From Flammeovirga aprica JL-4 (GTDB lineage: Bacteria > Bacteroidota > Bacteroidia > Cytophagales > Flammeovirgaceae), in assembly GCF_012844305.1 (NCBI RefSeq), contig NZ_JABANE010000032.1, positions 16,569-80,568 on the forward strand: 64,000 nt of DNA. The letters run 5' to 3'. The notes beneath the pieces were generated by a model. The model made no database searches, was not told the DNA's origin, and saw only the letters and a list, made by a program, of their open reading frames with translations. A program made the position numbers and the translations under genes. Position 1 is the stretch's first letter. Each line of letters starts with the position of its first letter. This document shows, piece by piece, positions 8,265-16,995 of the stretch.

Positions 8265-9329
8265 TTAGAATGTAACCCCTTTCATTACATTTTTACCTTT
8301 AAAGCCGAATCTATAATTCAAGCCAAACACAATCTGGTTTCTACTTCCTAAGAAAGAATATAAAGCAGTAAACTGATATCTCTTATTGTGTTGGTAGTTA
8401 ATACCTAATGACATACTCCATGGGTAATATAAAGCCTTGTCAAACTCATAATATAAGGTCATGGGATCAGGACTGTTTAATAGATTACTTGCACCTTGGT
8501 AAATAGGTTCTAAGATTTGTTGTTCTGTAGGGTTTAATTGACCATACCAAGTATCTAAATTCTGACTTACTCTTTGCTTTCCTTCAGGAGTAATACCCAC
8601 CAGTTTTTCAATGTTTACTGAGCCTCCACTTGATTTATTTAATCCTAAATATTGAACACCTACCATGGCTACAATATTTCTATAAGGCTTTTTCCTCCAA
8701 CGGAACATGTGCCCGACTCTGGCATTGATAACATTGGTTTTAGTCGCTTTATCAGTACTTCCAGTCCAAGTATACACTTGAGTGAAATCGGCAGAAAGTA
8801 CAATTGGACCAAAACCACCAGCAACCACTGTACCCCAACCTACTGAAGGGCCTTCACTTTTTGCTGTGAAATTGGCATTGAAAGGTAATCCTAATCCAAC
8901 TTCAGTATCAGATTTAATATAACCGCCAATAGCATAAAGGTCTAGGAAAGGCAGTAACCAGAAATCATACCTTGCTGACACCGCTTGAACGTGAGGTGTC
9001 ACATTATTAAACCTGGCAAAACCATCAACATTTAAAAGATTGTTGGCTTTTAAACCTACATTGAGGTTGCTTACCATAAGGTCTTGTTTTGAATAGGCAT
9101 AATTGATCATTAAACCATTTGGGAAAGGCAAGTCAAAGCCCATTTTTCTAAGCTTTGATCCCATAATCGGATAATGCCAAGGATATTCAGTTTGTTTCAA
9201 ACTATCAGTGTAATGTTGGTATATATCGTCAATAGCAATATTGGATACAGCACCTTGACCGTATGAATTATTTGAAAGGATAAATAATGAGAAAACAAGT
9301 AGACCAAATTGTAAAATTTTCTTTTCCAT
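8265..9329 (-). CDS. outer membrane beta-barrel-like protein, unknown function
   Basis: I start at ATG 9329, which opens with a normal signal peptide (MEKKILQF..., cleavage near SYGQ, residue 25); an in-frame ATG 23 codons earlier would bury it and would also use part of the upstream module. The 354-residue protein has many alternating hydrophobic/aromatic strands (for example the segments around NVGLKAN, LSADFTQVY, FTALYSFLG) and ends in GFKGKNVMKGVTF, a typical outer-membrane barrel C-terminus. No family recognised with confidence. It has its own terminator, and its upstream region carries a roughly 70-bp module shared with the next two upstream genes. Confidence 0.6.
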   Translation of the reverse strand: MEKKILQFGLLVFSLFILSNNSYGQGAVSNIAIDDIYQHYTDSLKQTEYPWHYPIMGSKLRKMGFDLPFPNGLMINYAYSKQDLMVSNLNVGLKANNLLNVDGFARFNNVTPHVQAVSARYDFWLLPFLDLYAIGGYIKSDTEVGLGLPFNANFTAKSEGPSVGWGTVVAGGFGPIVLSADFTQVYTWTGSTDKATKTNVINARVGHMFRWRKKPYRNIVAMVGVQYLGLNKSSGGSVNIEKLVGITPEGKQRVSQNLDTWYGQLNPTEQQILEPIYQGASNLLNSPDPMTLYYEFDKALYYPWSMSLGINYQHNKRYQFTALYSFLGSRNQIVFGLNYRFGFKGKNVMKGVTF

Positions 9330-9400
9330 GTTTTTGTAGCAGAGATGATTGAATAATGTTTGGATTAAATCAATTAGGATTTTATTCCCATTGATCACAT

Positions 9401-9470
9401 TACAAATATCTTACTTATACAAGTGAAAGAGTTACATGAAATGATTGATGATTTATACATTTTGGTCAAA
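9401..9470 (-). promoter_or_regulatory. shared promoter module, copy A
   Basis: Read on the minus strand: a GACC-containing AT-rich box (9464-9470 edge), then TGTAACTCTTTC (9424-9435), then GATATTTGTA (9401-9410), which resembles a Bacteroidota -7 element. The three boxes recur with the same spacing upstream of the genes at 9570 and 10651. The last box is 72 bases before the start codon. Confidence 0.7.
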
Positions 9471-9502
9471 ATCAAACTATGAAAATTAGGGATAAAATAA
9501 AA

Positions 9503-9529
9503 AAGTACCCTCGTGTTAGGAGGGTACTT
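9503..9529 (-). terminator. rho-independent terminator
   Basis: A perfect 10-bp stem AAGTACCCTC/GAGGGTACTT with a 7-base loop, followed on the minus strand by a T-rich run. It ends the gene at 9570 and lies upstream of the module of the next gene. Confidence 0.9.
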
Positions 9530-9569
9530 GTTGTGTGTGTATAATGCAACTTTGCTGTTAATTTATTTA

Positions 9570-10412
9570 CTATTCTGGGAAGATAAACGTAATCGATGCT
9601 CTAAAACCGTATTTCGCTTTTTGAGCGGCAGGAGCGGCAACATTAAACCTTGGACCTGCTGATAACTGTACTTTTTGTTTACCTAATGAAGCTACTCCAC
9701 TAATACTTGGTGTAATCCAGATTGTAGTAGAATTGTCCATCCAATTTTGTGTTAATTCCATCATTGCTGAAGCACCTGCACCAGATTTCCAGTTATAAGT
9801 GGCAAACGGCTGGAAGTAAAACTCGTTGACATCTGCTCTTGCAACATCACCTGCCACACTCCAGATTTGATTGACTAGGAAACCATAAGTAAATGCATTC
9901 TGCTGTTTCAATGCAACGAATGTTGGTCCTAAACCAAACTTACCTGTTCCAAGCATTTTATTGGTAGCTGATGGTACTAAAAATGCTGGACCAATACCCC
10001 AAATCAAACCATTTTTTGTTTTGGCAGGGCTAAAGAATCCACTAAGTACCATATCACCAAGTCCAGATTCAGAATTACCATATCCGGTCACATTATCCTG
10101 ATGTACAACTGGTAATACCATACGTGTGATAAGGTTGATGTCCTTGCTTAGTTTAATTGGAACTACAGGCTGAACATTCATTGTATGTCTGGCACCATCA
10201 TGTTCGCCAATACCAAAGTCCATATTATTTTGAAATGGAGCACTAATTAGGCTGGCTACAGGGTTGGCTAATTTTTTGGCAATTTCTTCATCTGCATTTT
10301 TGTCTTGAGCAAAAACTGATGAAGATCCAAAAAGGGCAACCAAAGCGACAGCTAGAATAGATTTTACTTTTGATGTTTTTTTTGATTTAAAATTAACTTT
10401 GAAATTTTTCAT
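9570..10412 (-). CDS. outer membrane transporter-like beta-barrel protein
   Basis: About 280 residues from ATG 10412 (ATG 10427 would add five). A lysine-rich N-terminus and a hydrophobic core ending SSSVFAQ form a signal peptide. The mature protein begins with a short charged helix, then NPVASLISAPFQNN and a GARHTMNVQPVVPIKL segment, and continues as repeated amphipathic strands to a final phenylalanine-rich strand (RASITFIFPE). This pattern is that of the large group annotated as transporter or neuromedin-U-like outer membrane proteins; no substrate can be inferred. It shares the upstream module with its neighbours and has a strong terminator. Confidence 0.65.
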   Translation of the reverse strand: MKNFKVNFKSKKTSKVKSILAVALVALFGSSSVFAQDKNADEEIAKKLANPVASLISAPFQNNMDFGIGEHDGARHTMNVQPVVPIKLSKDINLITRMVLPVVHQDNVTGYGNSESGLGDMVLSGFFSPAKTKNGLIWGIGPAFLVPSATNKMLGTGKFGLGPTFVALKQQNAFTYGFLVNQIWSVAGDVARADVNEFYFQPFATYNWKSGAGASAMMELTQNWMDNSTTIWITPSISGVASLGKQKVQLSAGPRFNVAAPAAQKAKYGFRASITFIFPE

Positions 10413-10477
10413 TTTCTTTAGCAACATTTGAAATGTTTAGGTTGAATCAATCAGGATGTTTGAGTGATTGATTATGT

Positions 10478-10545
10478 TACAAATATCCGCTTTAGAAAAG
10501 GGAAAGAGTTGCAGGAAATCTTTATTCATTTACATATTTTGATCA
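10478..10545 (-). promoter_or_regulatory. shared promoter module, copy B
   Basis: Minus strand: TTGATCAA palindrome (about 10538-10545), TGCAACTCTTTC (10502-10513) and GATATTTGTA (10478-10487). Spacings of the boxes are 39 and 24 bases, the same as in copies A and C within one base. Confidence 0.72.
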
Positions 10546-10650
10546 ACTTCAAACATTGTATTTACACAAATAAAGCCCCGATGAATTACATCGAGACTAC
10601 CTAGTACCAGAACAAAATAAATTGACGATTGAGACCTAGTACTTAAATGC

Positions 10651-12615
10651 TTATTTATGTTCTAATGTGATTGTTGCTGAAGTAAAGTTATTGGCCACTT
10701 TCATGTCTTGATATGCCGAATTATAAAGGTAGAGCGAGATGATTAGTGAAACTCTATCTTCTGTAATCACTTCTTTAAATAAATCTCCTTGAGCAATGGC
10801 AGTCACTAATGACTGTATGATATTTTCAACACCAGTTTCTTGAATGTCAATCAAAATGCTTTGAATCAAACCACTAACATTTTCATGGTTGATATTGTCT
10901 TTGATAATGTCTAATTCAAATACCATATTGGCAATTTTATCCGATATTAATTTAGTATTCAGATTTGCAAAACCATCCACAACAGGATATAAGAATTGAT
11001 ATACACTTTCATCGTTGATAATTCCTGTTATCGCTTCATTGACAGCATTGGCTATTTTGAAAGATAGATAGGCTGCATCTGTATCTTCAATGATGATCAG
11101 TAATTTTGAAGAAATGAAATCATAAACTGCAGGTGAGGCTATTTCTGCTATTGCATCTATCAGTGAGTGAATAACTGGAACCGCTTGTGCATGATCAATT
11201 TCTTGAAGCTTCATAATTCCTCCTGCAATTGTATTTTGTATAAAGTCATGACTCAGGAATTGATTTTTGATTAAAGCGCTGATTTCTTGAGAAGTTTTTT
11301 CAGCACCGCCGTTCAAAGAAATTACAGGTTTGGCAGCGATAAAAGCAGTTTTTAAAGTAGATTCCATTGATTCATAATCAGGCGTTAATTCAATGCCATC
11401 AAAAGTAGCATTAATAAGATTAACTATTGCCTCAATTTTTAAAGTGGCTTCTTGTGCAAGTTCTCCCATTTTTAAGATGGATGTATCTTCGATCTTCTCA
11501 ATAATTGGAAATAAAAGATTGTAGAAATTGTCCTCATTAATCCATTTATCTTCGATTAATACTGTAATTTGATCCGAAACACCATTAATTGTTTCTTCAT
11601 CTAAAGTTGTAAATTCAGTCCATATTTTAGAAGCAATTGCATCGATATTCTCCTCTGATAAGATTTTACCCAAGAGTGTCATAATTGTATTTGTAATAAC
11701 TTGAGCGCTTTCTTCTGGCGAAGCCACTATTTTGTCTATTTCTGGATAAATAAGGTTGTAGATATTGTCTTTGCTTAAACTATCATGGATTAATTTTACA
11801 ATTTCAGTACTGATTTTCTTAGTAACCTCTTCAGAATCAATATCAGTGATTTTATCTAGTTCTTGCTTGATAACGTCTGAAAGCTTTTCTTCTAAGCCTA
11901 ATGACTCAAGATAATTGAATAATTCCTCTGCGATTTTATCAGCGGTTTCTTCTGGAGGTAAATGTTCAATAAATTTACCTTTACCGGCAAGCCATCCTAC
12001 AAGAGCATCATTAATTACTTTCTGAATGGTTTCATTATGATACAATAAAGTTGTGATTAACCCTGCAATCTTTTCAGGAGTTCCATTTGCTGCGTATTTC
12101 AGTAATTTATCATTTGCACCTTGAATGACAGAAGAAGCAGTTTCTTCATTGACATGTAAAGTAAAGTGCTTTAATTCTTCATTGTATTGATAATCATAAT
12201 TCAAATCGATCGTAGCATTGGTAATTCTGATTTTATTCGAATTAATAATAAAATATCTTCCAATACTATCCGTCAGAAAATCGAGTTCAGCATTAGTTGT
12301 AGTAATATCTCTATCAACGGTAAATTCATGAATTGTATTTTGCATGTCATCTACGTCATAGACCATATCGTCTAAATCATAATGTCCTTGTTTTAATAAA
12401 TCTGATTGTGCACCCCACAAAATAGGAGGGGCGATATCATCACTTTTGGTCACTAATTCAAAGTTATTGAGATACCATTGGTGTTCATTGAGAATTGATT
12501 TAGTATTCTGAACATCTTCAATAACAGGGTCCATGGGTTGTTCACAACCAATCATGAGCATATTTACTATAGGCAATAAAAATAGATTTCTAAGTTTTTT
12601 GGATAGGGTGATCAT
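10651..12615 (-). CDS. large lipoprotein built from alpha-helical repeats, unknown family
   Basis: 654 residues. The signal ends in a lipobox (LMIGC, Cys24), so it is probably an outer-membrane-anchored lipoprotein. An N-terminal beta-rich part (about 40-160, with calcium-like or copper-like motifs absent) is followed by roughly 450 residues of repeated helices. A signature recurs: SKDNIYNLIYPEIDKI, NEDNFYNLLFPIIEKI and NDESVYQFLYPVVDGF, each after a run of the type LI.D..L, with further degenerate copies (SEENIDAIASKIW, TEDRVSLIISLYLYN). I do not recognise the family; HEAT-like superhelical scaffolding is one guess. Its promoter module is shared with the two outer-membrane-protein genes downstream. 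Confidence 0.6.
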   Translation of the reverse strand: MITLSKKLRNLFLLPIVNMLMIGCEQPMDPVIEDVQNTKSILNEHQWYLNNFELVTKSDDIAPPILWGAQSDLLKQGHYDLDDMVYDVDDMQNTIHEFTVDRDITTTNAELDFLTDSIGRYFIINSNKIRITNATIDLNYDYQYNEELKHFTLHVNEETASSVIQGANDKLLKYAANGTPEKIAGLITTLLYHNETIQKVINDALVGWLAGKGKFIEHLPPEETADKIAEELFNYLESLGLEEKLSDVIKQELDKITDIDSEEVTKKISTEIVKLIHDSLSKDNIYNLIYPEIDKIVASPEESAQVITNTIMTLLGKILSEENIDAIASKIWTEFTTLDEETINGVSDQITVLIEDKWINEDNFYNLLFPIIEKIEDTSILKMGELAQEATLKIEAIVNLINATFDGIELTPDYESMESTLKTAFIAAKPVISLNGGAEKTSQEISALIKNQFLSHDFIQNTIAGGIMKLQEIDHAQAVPVIHSLIDAIAEIASPAVYDFISSKLLIIIEDTDAAYLSFKIANAVNEAITGIINDESVYQFLYPVVDGFANLNTKLISDKIANMVFELDIIKDNINHENVSGLIQSILIDIQETGVENIIQSLVTAIAQGDLFKEVITEDRVSLIISLYLYNSAYQDMKVANNFTSATITLEHK

Positions 12616-12672
12616 AACGAATTTCTCTTAGTTTAAGATTGAAATAAATGAAATATAAGTATCTGATTACCC

Positions 12673-12741
12673 TACAAAGTTCTTGGAATTTGAATGAAAA
12701 GAGTTGCACGAAAAAATTAAGAGTTTACATATTATCGTCAA
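12673..12741 (-). promoter_or_regulatory. shared promoter module, copy C
   Basis: Minus strand: a TTTGACG box (edge at 12736-12742), TGCAACTCTTTT (12696-12707) and GAACTTTGTA (12673-12682). Box spacings are 39 and 24 bases. The last box ends 58 bases before the start codon of the repeat lipoprotein. Confidence 0.68.
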
Positions 12742-12840
12742 ATCAATGAATGAGATATGTATCAAACATGCTCTAATAAATGGGAAAAGTTAGACTTTGT
12801 AAAAGTGTTTTAGAATGTAATTCTAAATTTAAATCCATAA

Positions 12841-12876
12841 AAAAAAGCCTTGATAAAAAATTACCAAGGCTTTTTT
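12841..12876 (-). terminator. rho-independent terminator of the LysM gene
   Basis: A perfect 12-bp stem AAAAAAGCCTTG/CAAGGCTTTTTT with a 12-base loop, 18 bases after the stop codon. T-rich on both strands. Confidence 0.93.
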
Positions 12877-12894
12877 CATAAAGGTTTTGAGACC

Positions 12895-14886
12895 TTATTT
12901 TACTTGTAATCGTTGTCCGATTTTAATTTCATTTGAAGTCATGCCATTCAAATTTTTGATAGCACTAACTGTAACACCGTACTTTCTTGAGACAGAGAAT
13001 AAAGTATCTCCTTTTTCAACTACATGGTATTCTGCAATTTCTTGCGTACCTGATGATTCTGATACAGAAGCAGTATTAAAGTTGCCTTCAGGAGCAGTAA
13101 GTCGAAGTGTTTGACCTTCGTTAATGGCACCACTTGCAGGTAAATTATTCCATTTGATCAAATCTTTATGATAAACACTGTATTTTCTTGAAATGGCAAA
13201 AAGTGTTTCACCTTTCTGTACAGTGTGCATAGATGCGTTTGTATTAACAGATGCAGAGGCAGGAGCTGATGCTGTAGCAGGTGCAATAACTGTAGTGTTT
13301 ACTACTGTTTCGTTGGCTGCGTTCAATGGTTTTTCAGCTGCCACATTGTTGTAAGTGTTGGCTTGTGGCTGTGCTTGAGCAACTTGATTATAACTCTGAG
13401 CTCCTTTTGCTTTATCGATTGGAATTTGCAGAAGCATACCGTTCTTAGGTTCATCACCAGGCTTTAATCTGCTATTATTTTGTAAATAAATATCGTTTTC
13501 AGTTAAACCATAAGTAGCGGCGATAGATTTTACTGTTTCACCTCTTTGAGTAGGGTGAGTAATAATCTCTCCAGTATATGGCCCTGATGCATCAATTGAA
13601 GCATTTCCTCTTACGGCATATACTCCAGCTGCTGAAGGACCAGAAGATGGACTAGAAACGAAAATCTCATCACCCGGTTTTAAATCTTTATTATCATTCC
13701 AAGTTTGAAGTTCTTTAGGTGTAACACCAAATTTTCTGGCGATTCCATAATAGAATTCTCCCTTTTGAACGATATAAGTTTGAGGGCCCGCAGGTTGTTC
13801 TGCTGCAGGTTGCTCAAGTGCAGGCTGGTTTAATGAAGGATCAACAGCAGGTTGTTCAGGCGTTACTGTGGTAGCTCCATTATTCGTAGCACCTACGGTA
13901 ATCGCTCCACCTACAGTGATCGGCATATTTGCTGCTGCTTGTTGCTGTGGAGTGGCTGTATCAGCAGGAGGGATGATGTCGAATGACTTTTCCTCAATGG
14001 CAGGTTGATCACCGGCAATATTCGTGTCAGCTTTCGCAACTACTTCCGCAGGCTTTTCCTCTTCTTCTTTTCCTACAATTAAGACTTGTCCTTCTTCCAG
14101 AGAAAGGTCGTCACCGATGTTGTTCCAGTTTTTAAGGTCCAGCATAGTGACATTGTACATTCTTGAAATGGTAAATACGCTTTCACCATCCTGTACAGTG
14201 TGGGTTTTGGAATTTGGATTAAGTGTAGGAACGCTGTCTGTTGCCACAATTGAAATGACTGTAGCAGCATCAGTTTTTGTTTCTACTAAAGAAGAATCAG
14301 GTTGTACCTCTTCTTTTACTTCCTCAGGAATGTCAATCACCTTTGGAGGTACAGATTTTGGTCTTGTTTTCTGTAAGAATAAAACGCGGCCTCTTGCCAA
14401 TGGCTCATCAGGTTTCATTCTGTTTTTCTTAGCTAGCTTTTTTAATTTGATACCGTATTTCTGAGAAACTTCCCATAAGTTTTTCTCATCAATAGTAGTA
14501 TGTGTAGCTGTGGTAGCTTTTCCTTTTTTCGCTTTAAGATAGTATACATGACCTTCCATCAGATCATCATACGCATCCATGTCGTTATATTTGTATATTT
14601 TTTTTACATCAATATTTAATGATGTAGCAATTAAAAGCAAGTTCTGATTTTTGCCTGCAATAAAAGCAGAGATGCCATTGGCGTCTACAAGAGTAATTTC
14701 CTCTCCGTTAACTATTTTAGAATGAACATTCGTAATGATAGGGTAAGGATTATCTTCCTGAAGAGGGGATTGATAAATGGCTTCTTGTGGGTTACTGTTA
14801 GTGTTAATTTCAGAGGTTATTCCATTAAACGAGCTAAACATTGCACCCACGCTCAAAAGGAAACCAACTGTATATATTTTCTTCAT
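12895..14886 (-). CDS. secreted protein with seven LysM domains
   Basis: 663 residues with a signal peptide (1 to about 25). LysM domains, which bind N-acetylglucosamine in peptidoglycan, lie at about 128-173, 228-272, 370-411, 444-489, 553-597 and 620-663; a more diverged copy sits at 74-118. Hallmarks such as HTVQKGETLFAISRKY and WNN followed by GQ.L recur. Linkers are rich in Pro, Gln, Ala and Thr (for example 340-370). No amidase, peptidase or transglycosylase domain is present, so it is probably a periplasmic wall-binding or cross-linking scaffold rather than an enzyme. Monocistronic, with a strong terminator. Confidence 0.88.
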   Translation of the reverse strand: MKKIYTVGFLLSVGAMFSSFNGITSEINTNSNPQEAIYQSPLQEDNPYPIITNVHSKIVNGEEITLVDANGISAFIAGKNQNLLLIATSLNIDVKKIYKYNDMDAYDDLMEGHVYYLKAKKGKATTATHTTIDEKNLWEVSQKYGIKLKKLAKKNRMKPDEPLARGRVLFLQKTRPKSVPPKVIDIPEEVKEEVQPDSSLVETKTDAATVISIVATDSVPTLNPNSKTHTVQDGESVFTISRMYNVTMLDLKNWNNIGDDLSLEEGQVLIVGKEEEEKPAEVVAKADTNIAGDQPAIEEKSFDIIPPADTATPQQQAAANMPITVGGAITVGATNNGATTVTPEQPAVDPSLNQPALEQPAAEQPAGPQTYIVQKGEFYYGIARKFGVTPKELQTWNDNKDLKPGDEIFVSSPSSGPSAAGVYAVRGNASIDASGPYTGEIITHPTQRGETVKSIAATYGLTENDIYLQNNSRLKPGDEPKNGMLLQIPIDKAKGAQSYNQVAQAQPQANTYNNVAAEKPLNAANETVVNTTVIAPATASAPASASVNTNASMHTVQKGETLFAISRKYSVYHKDLIKWNNLPASGAINEGQTLRLTAPEGNFNTASVSESSGTQEIAEYHVVEKGDTLFSVSRKYGVTVSAIKNLNGMTSNEIKIGQRLQVK

Positions 14887-15132
14887 AATGAGGTATTTAT
14901 TACACCTTGAGTTATAAGATAAAACGAATTGGGTATTGATCGGCGATTGAGATTTTTTCTGTTATTGGAATCTTACAAGCAAACTTAGATCACGCGTTTA
15001 GAATTCAATAGGAACAGTATCAAAATCATAATCTGAAAATTCCCAATTATGACTGTCTTAGTACTTAATCGTTAGAGCAAAAATAATTTTTTTGTATTAC
15101 TCTTGCTAAAAAATAAGTATATTCTTACAAAT

Positions 15133-15774
15133 CTACAATTTTTGAGCCATTAAAATACCATCGCGAAGGGGTAAAATGAAACTTTGTACTCTATTATCAG
15201 AGGCTACCTTTTCATTAAATTCTTTAATTGCCTTTGTCATTTTATCATTTGCAGATGCATCAACAACTTTCCCTTTCCATAACACATTGTCAATCAACAG
15301 GAAACCGCCTTCTCTAATCAAAGGAAGACAAAGTTCATAGTAGGCGTCATTGTTCATCTTATCAGCATCAATAAATACAATGTCAAAAGTAGTATTTAAT
15401 GCAGGGATGATTTCTAGTGCTTTACCGATATGAAGATCGATGATGTGATCTAGCTTTGCTTTGCCGATGTATTCACGGATAATGCTTTCTTTTTCATCAT
15501 CCACTTCAATCGTATGCAGTTTTGCATTGTCAGGCATGCCTTGAGCTAAAGCAATAGCGGCATATCCTGTGAAAGTACCAATTTCAAGAACACTTTTGGC
15601 GTTCATGCTTTTGGCTAACATGGTCAGGAACAACCCTTGAGGATGTCCTGATACCATGTGAGGCATATTTTCTTGAAGGTGAGTGGCTCTGTCTAATTCT
15701 TTAAGAATCGGATTTTCATCCGTAGAAACCTCCTCAATATATTTATCAATTTCAGGGTGAGTAATATTAAACAT
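15133..15774 (-). CDS. O-methyltransferase, caffeoyl-CoA OMT-like class I SAM enzyme
   Basis: 213 residues, full length for the family. The SAM-binding motif VLEIGTFTGYAAIALA lies at about 60-75, the acidic loop HTIEVDDE near 95, and the metal- and substrate-binding FIDADK and LLIDNVLWKGKV near 132 and 157. The substrate is not deducible. It follows the hotdog thioesterase by 17 bases and probably belongs to the same mRNA as RluA and thioesterase. Confidence 0.85.
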   Translation of the reverse strand: MFNITHPEIDKYIEEVSTDENPILKELDRATHLQENMPHMVSGHPQGLFLTMLAKSMNAKSVLEIGTFTGYAAIALAQGMPDNAKLHTIEVDDEKESIIREYIGKAKLDHIIDLHIGKALEIIPALNTTFDIVFIDADKMNNDAYYELCLPLIREGGFLLIDNVLWKGKVVDASANDKMTKAIKEFNEKVASDNRVQSFILPLRDGILMAQKL

Positions 15775-15791
15775 TGAAATTGTTTTCTAGA

Positions 15792-16277
15792 TTAATCAAT
15801 AAAAGGGTTTTCGCCTTGTGCTTCATCACTGTTAAACACACGAATAGCCACTACATCAGCTACAGCTGTCAGCGTATCTCCAGACCAAGATTCACAAGTC
15901 ATTACTATCTTTTTGCCTTTATGTTCTGTTACTTTTGCAACAAGTTTAATAGGAACGGCAATAGGAGTGGGCTTTAGGAATTTTACATTCAAAGTACCTG
16001 TTGCGAATCTGTACCAAGGTTTTGAATCCAATGCTCTGCCTTCAGCCTTATAAGCATAGGCCATAGCAGTTCCCATACAGTGACAGTCTATGATTGTAGA
16101 TAAAATACCACCACTTAAGAGGTTCGCCCAGCCGTGGTATTTCTCTTCAGCATTCCAGATACAGTGTGCTTCATCTCCTTCCCAGTAACTTTTGATATGT
16201 AAACCATCGTCGTTTTTCTTACCACATCCAAAGCAGACATTGCCCTCCATGTGATCTTGAAAATAAGGAGAAATCAT
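15792..16277 (-). CDS. hotdog-fold thioesterase (PaaI/4HBT type)
   Basis: 161 residues. The start carries a cysteine pair NVCFGCGKKNDDGL, typical of a subgroup of PaaI-like hotdog proteins, followed by the hotdog core: HGWANLLSGGILSTIIDCH (about 48-66) and KFLKPTPIAVPIKL. Members hydrolyse acyl-CoA or related thioesters; the physiological substrate is unknown. It sits one base after the RluA-like gene and 17 bases before the methyltransferase. Confidence 0.8.
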   Translation of the reverse strand: MISPYFQDHMEGNVCFGCGKKNDDGLHIKSYWEGDEAHCIWNAEEKYHGWANLLSGGILSTIIDCHCMGTAMAYAYKAEGRALDSKPWYRFATGTLNVKFLKPTPIAVPIKLVAKVTEHKGKKIVMTCESWSGDTLTAVADVVAIRVFNSDEAQGENPFID

Positions 16278-16278
16278 A

Positions 16279-16995
16279 TTATTTATATTTTCTGAGTTGA
16301 GTAATAACAGCCCTCATATCTTTAGGATATTCCGCTTCAATAGCAATTTCACTTCCGTCCACATCTTTAAATTTCAAAGACCTGGCATGAAGTGCTACAC
16401 GGGACATCAAAGGCTGCTCTTCTGTGTTGTTTTTCAAGTTGAATTTTCTTCCTTTAATGACAGATAAATAGGGCTTTTCACCGCCATAGACCTCGTCAGA
16501 AATAATAGGAGAACCGATATACGCTAAGTGAATACGGATTTGGTGCATTCTTCCCGTAAGAGGTTTACAGGCCACTAAGGAATGGAACTTATAAATTTCT
16601 TCTGTTTTGACAACAGTCTGAGAAGGCTTGCCTTCTATATCAATTCTAACATTTCCTCTTCCAGAAACAAGAATATTTCTATCGATCAAGTTTCCTTCAA
16701 AGTTCTCTACTCCATCAACAACGGCATGATAGATTTTTTCTACCTCTCTTTTTTCAAACTGAATGGCAAGGTTTCTATACGCTTCAGGATTTTTAGCAAT
16801 GGCCATTACACCTGAAGTTTCTTTGTCCAAACGGTGGCACAATTGAGTGTCTCCCCCATATTTTTTGGCTTCTTGGTAAACAGTAGGTAGTGTTTTATCT
16901 CTATCTTCTAGTGATGATATATAAGGAGGTTTATTGACTAAAATATAATTGTCATTTTCAAAAATGATCCACTTCTTAAAATTCGGAATCTTCAT
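16279..16995 (-). CDS. RluA-family pseudouridine synthase
   Basis: 238 residues. The catalytic motif is HRLDKETSGVM with the active Asp at about residue 57, followed by the family motifs YHAVVDG, KPLTGRMHQIRIHL and the C-terminal LHARSLKF. There is no S4 domain at the N-terminus, so it resembles the short RluA/TruC type, which modifies uridines in 23S rRNA or tRNA. The start overlaps the end of the histidine kinase gene by 20 bases, so it is translationally coupled to it. Confidence 0.85.
   Translation of the reverse strand: MKIPNFKKWIIFENDNYILVNKPPYISSLEDRDKTLPTVYQEAKKYGGDTQLCHRLDKETSGVMAIAKNPEAYRNLAIQFEKREVEKIYHAVVDGVENFEGNLIDRNILVSGRGNVRIDIEGKPSQTVVKTEEIYKFHSLVACKPLTGRMHQIRIHLAYIGSPIISDEVYGGEKPYLSVIKGRKFNLKNNTEEQPLMSRVALHARSLKFKDVDGSEIAIEAEYPKDMRAVITQLRKYK

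Noticed and set aside
14024..14464. A 146-codon plus-strand frame
   Set aside because: It lies wholly inside the LysM gene on the other strand; the minus-strand frame has repeated LysM domains, a signal peptide and terminator, so this is a shadow frame.
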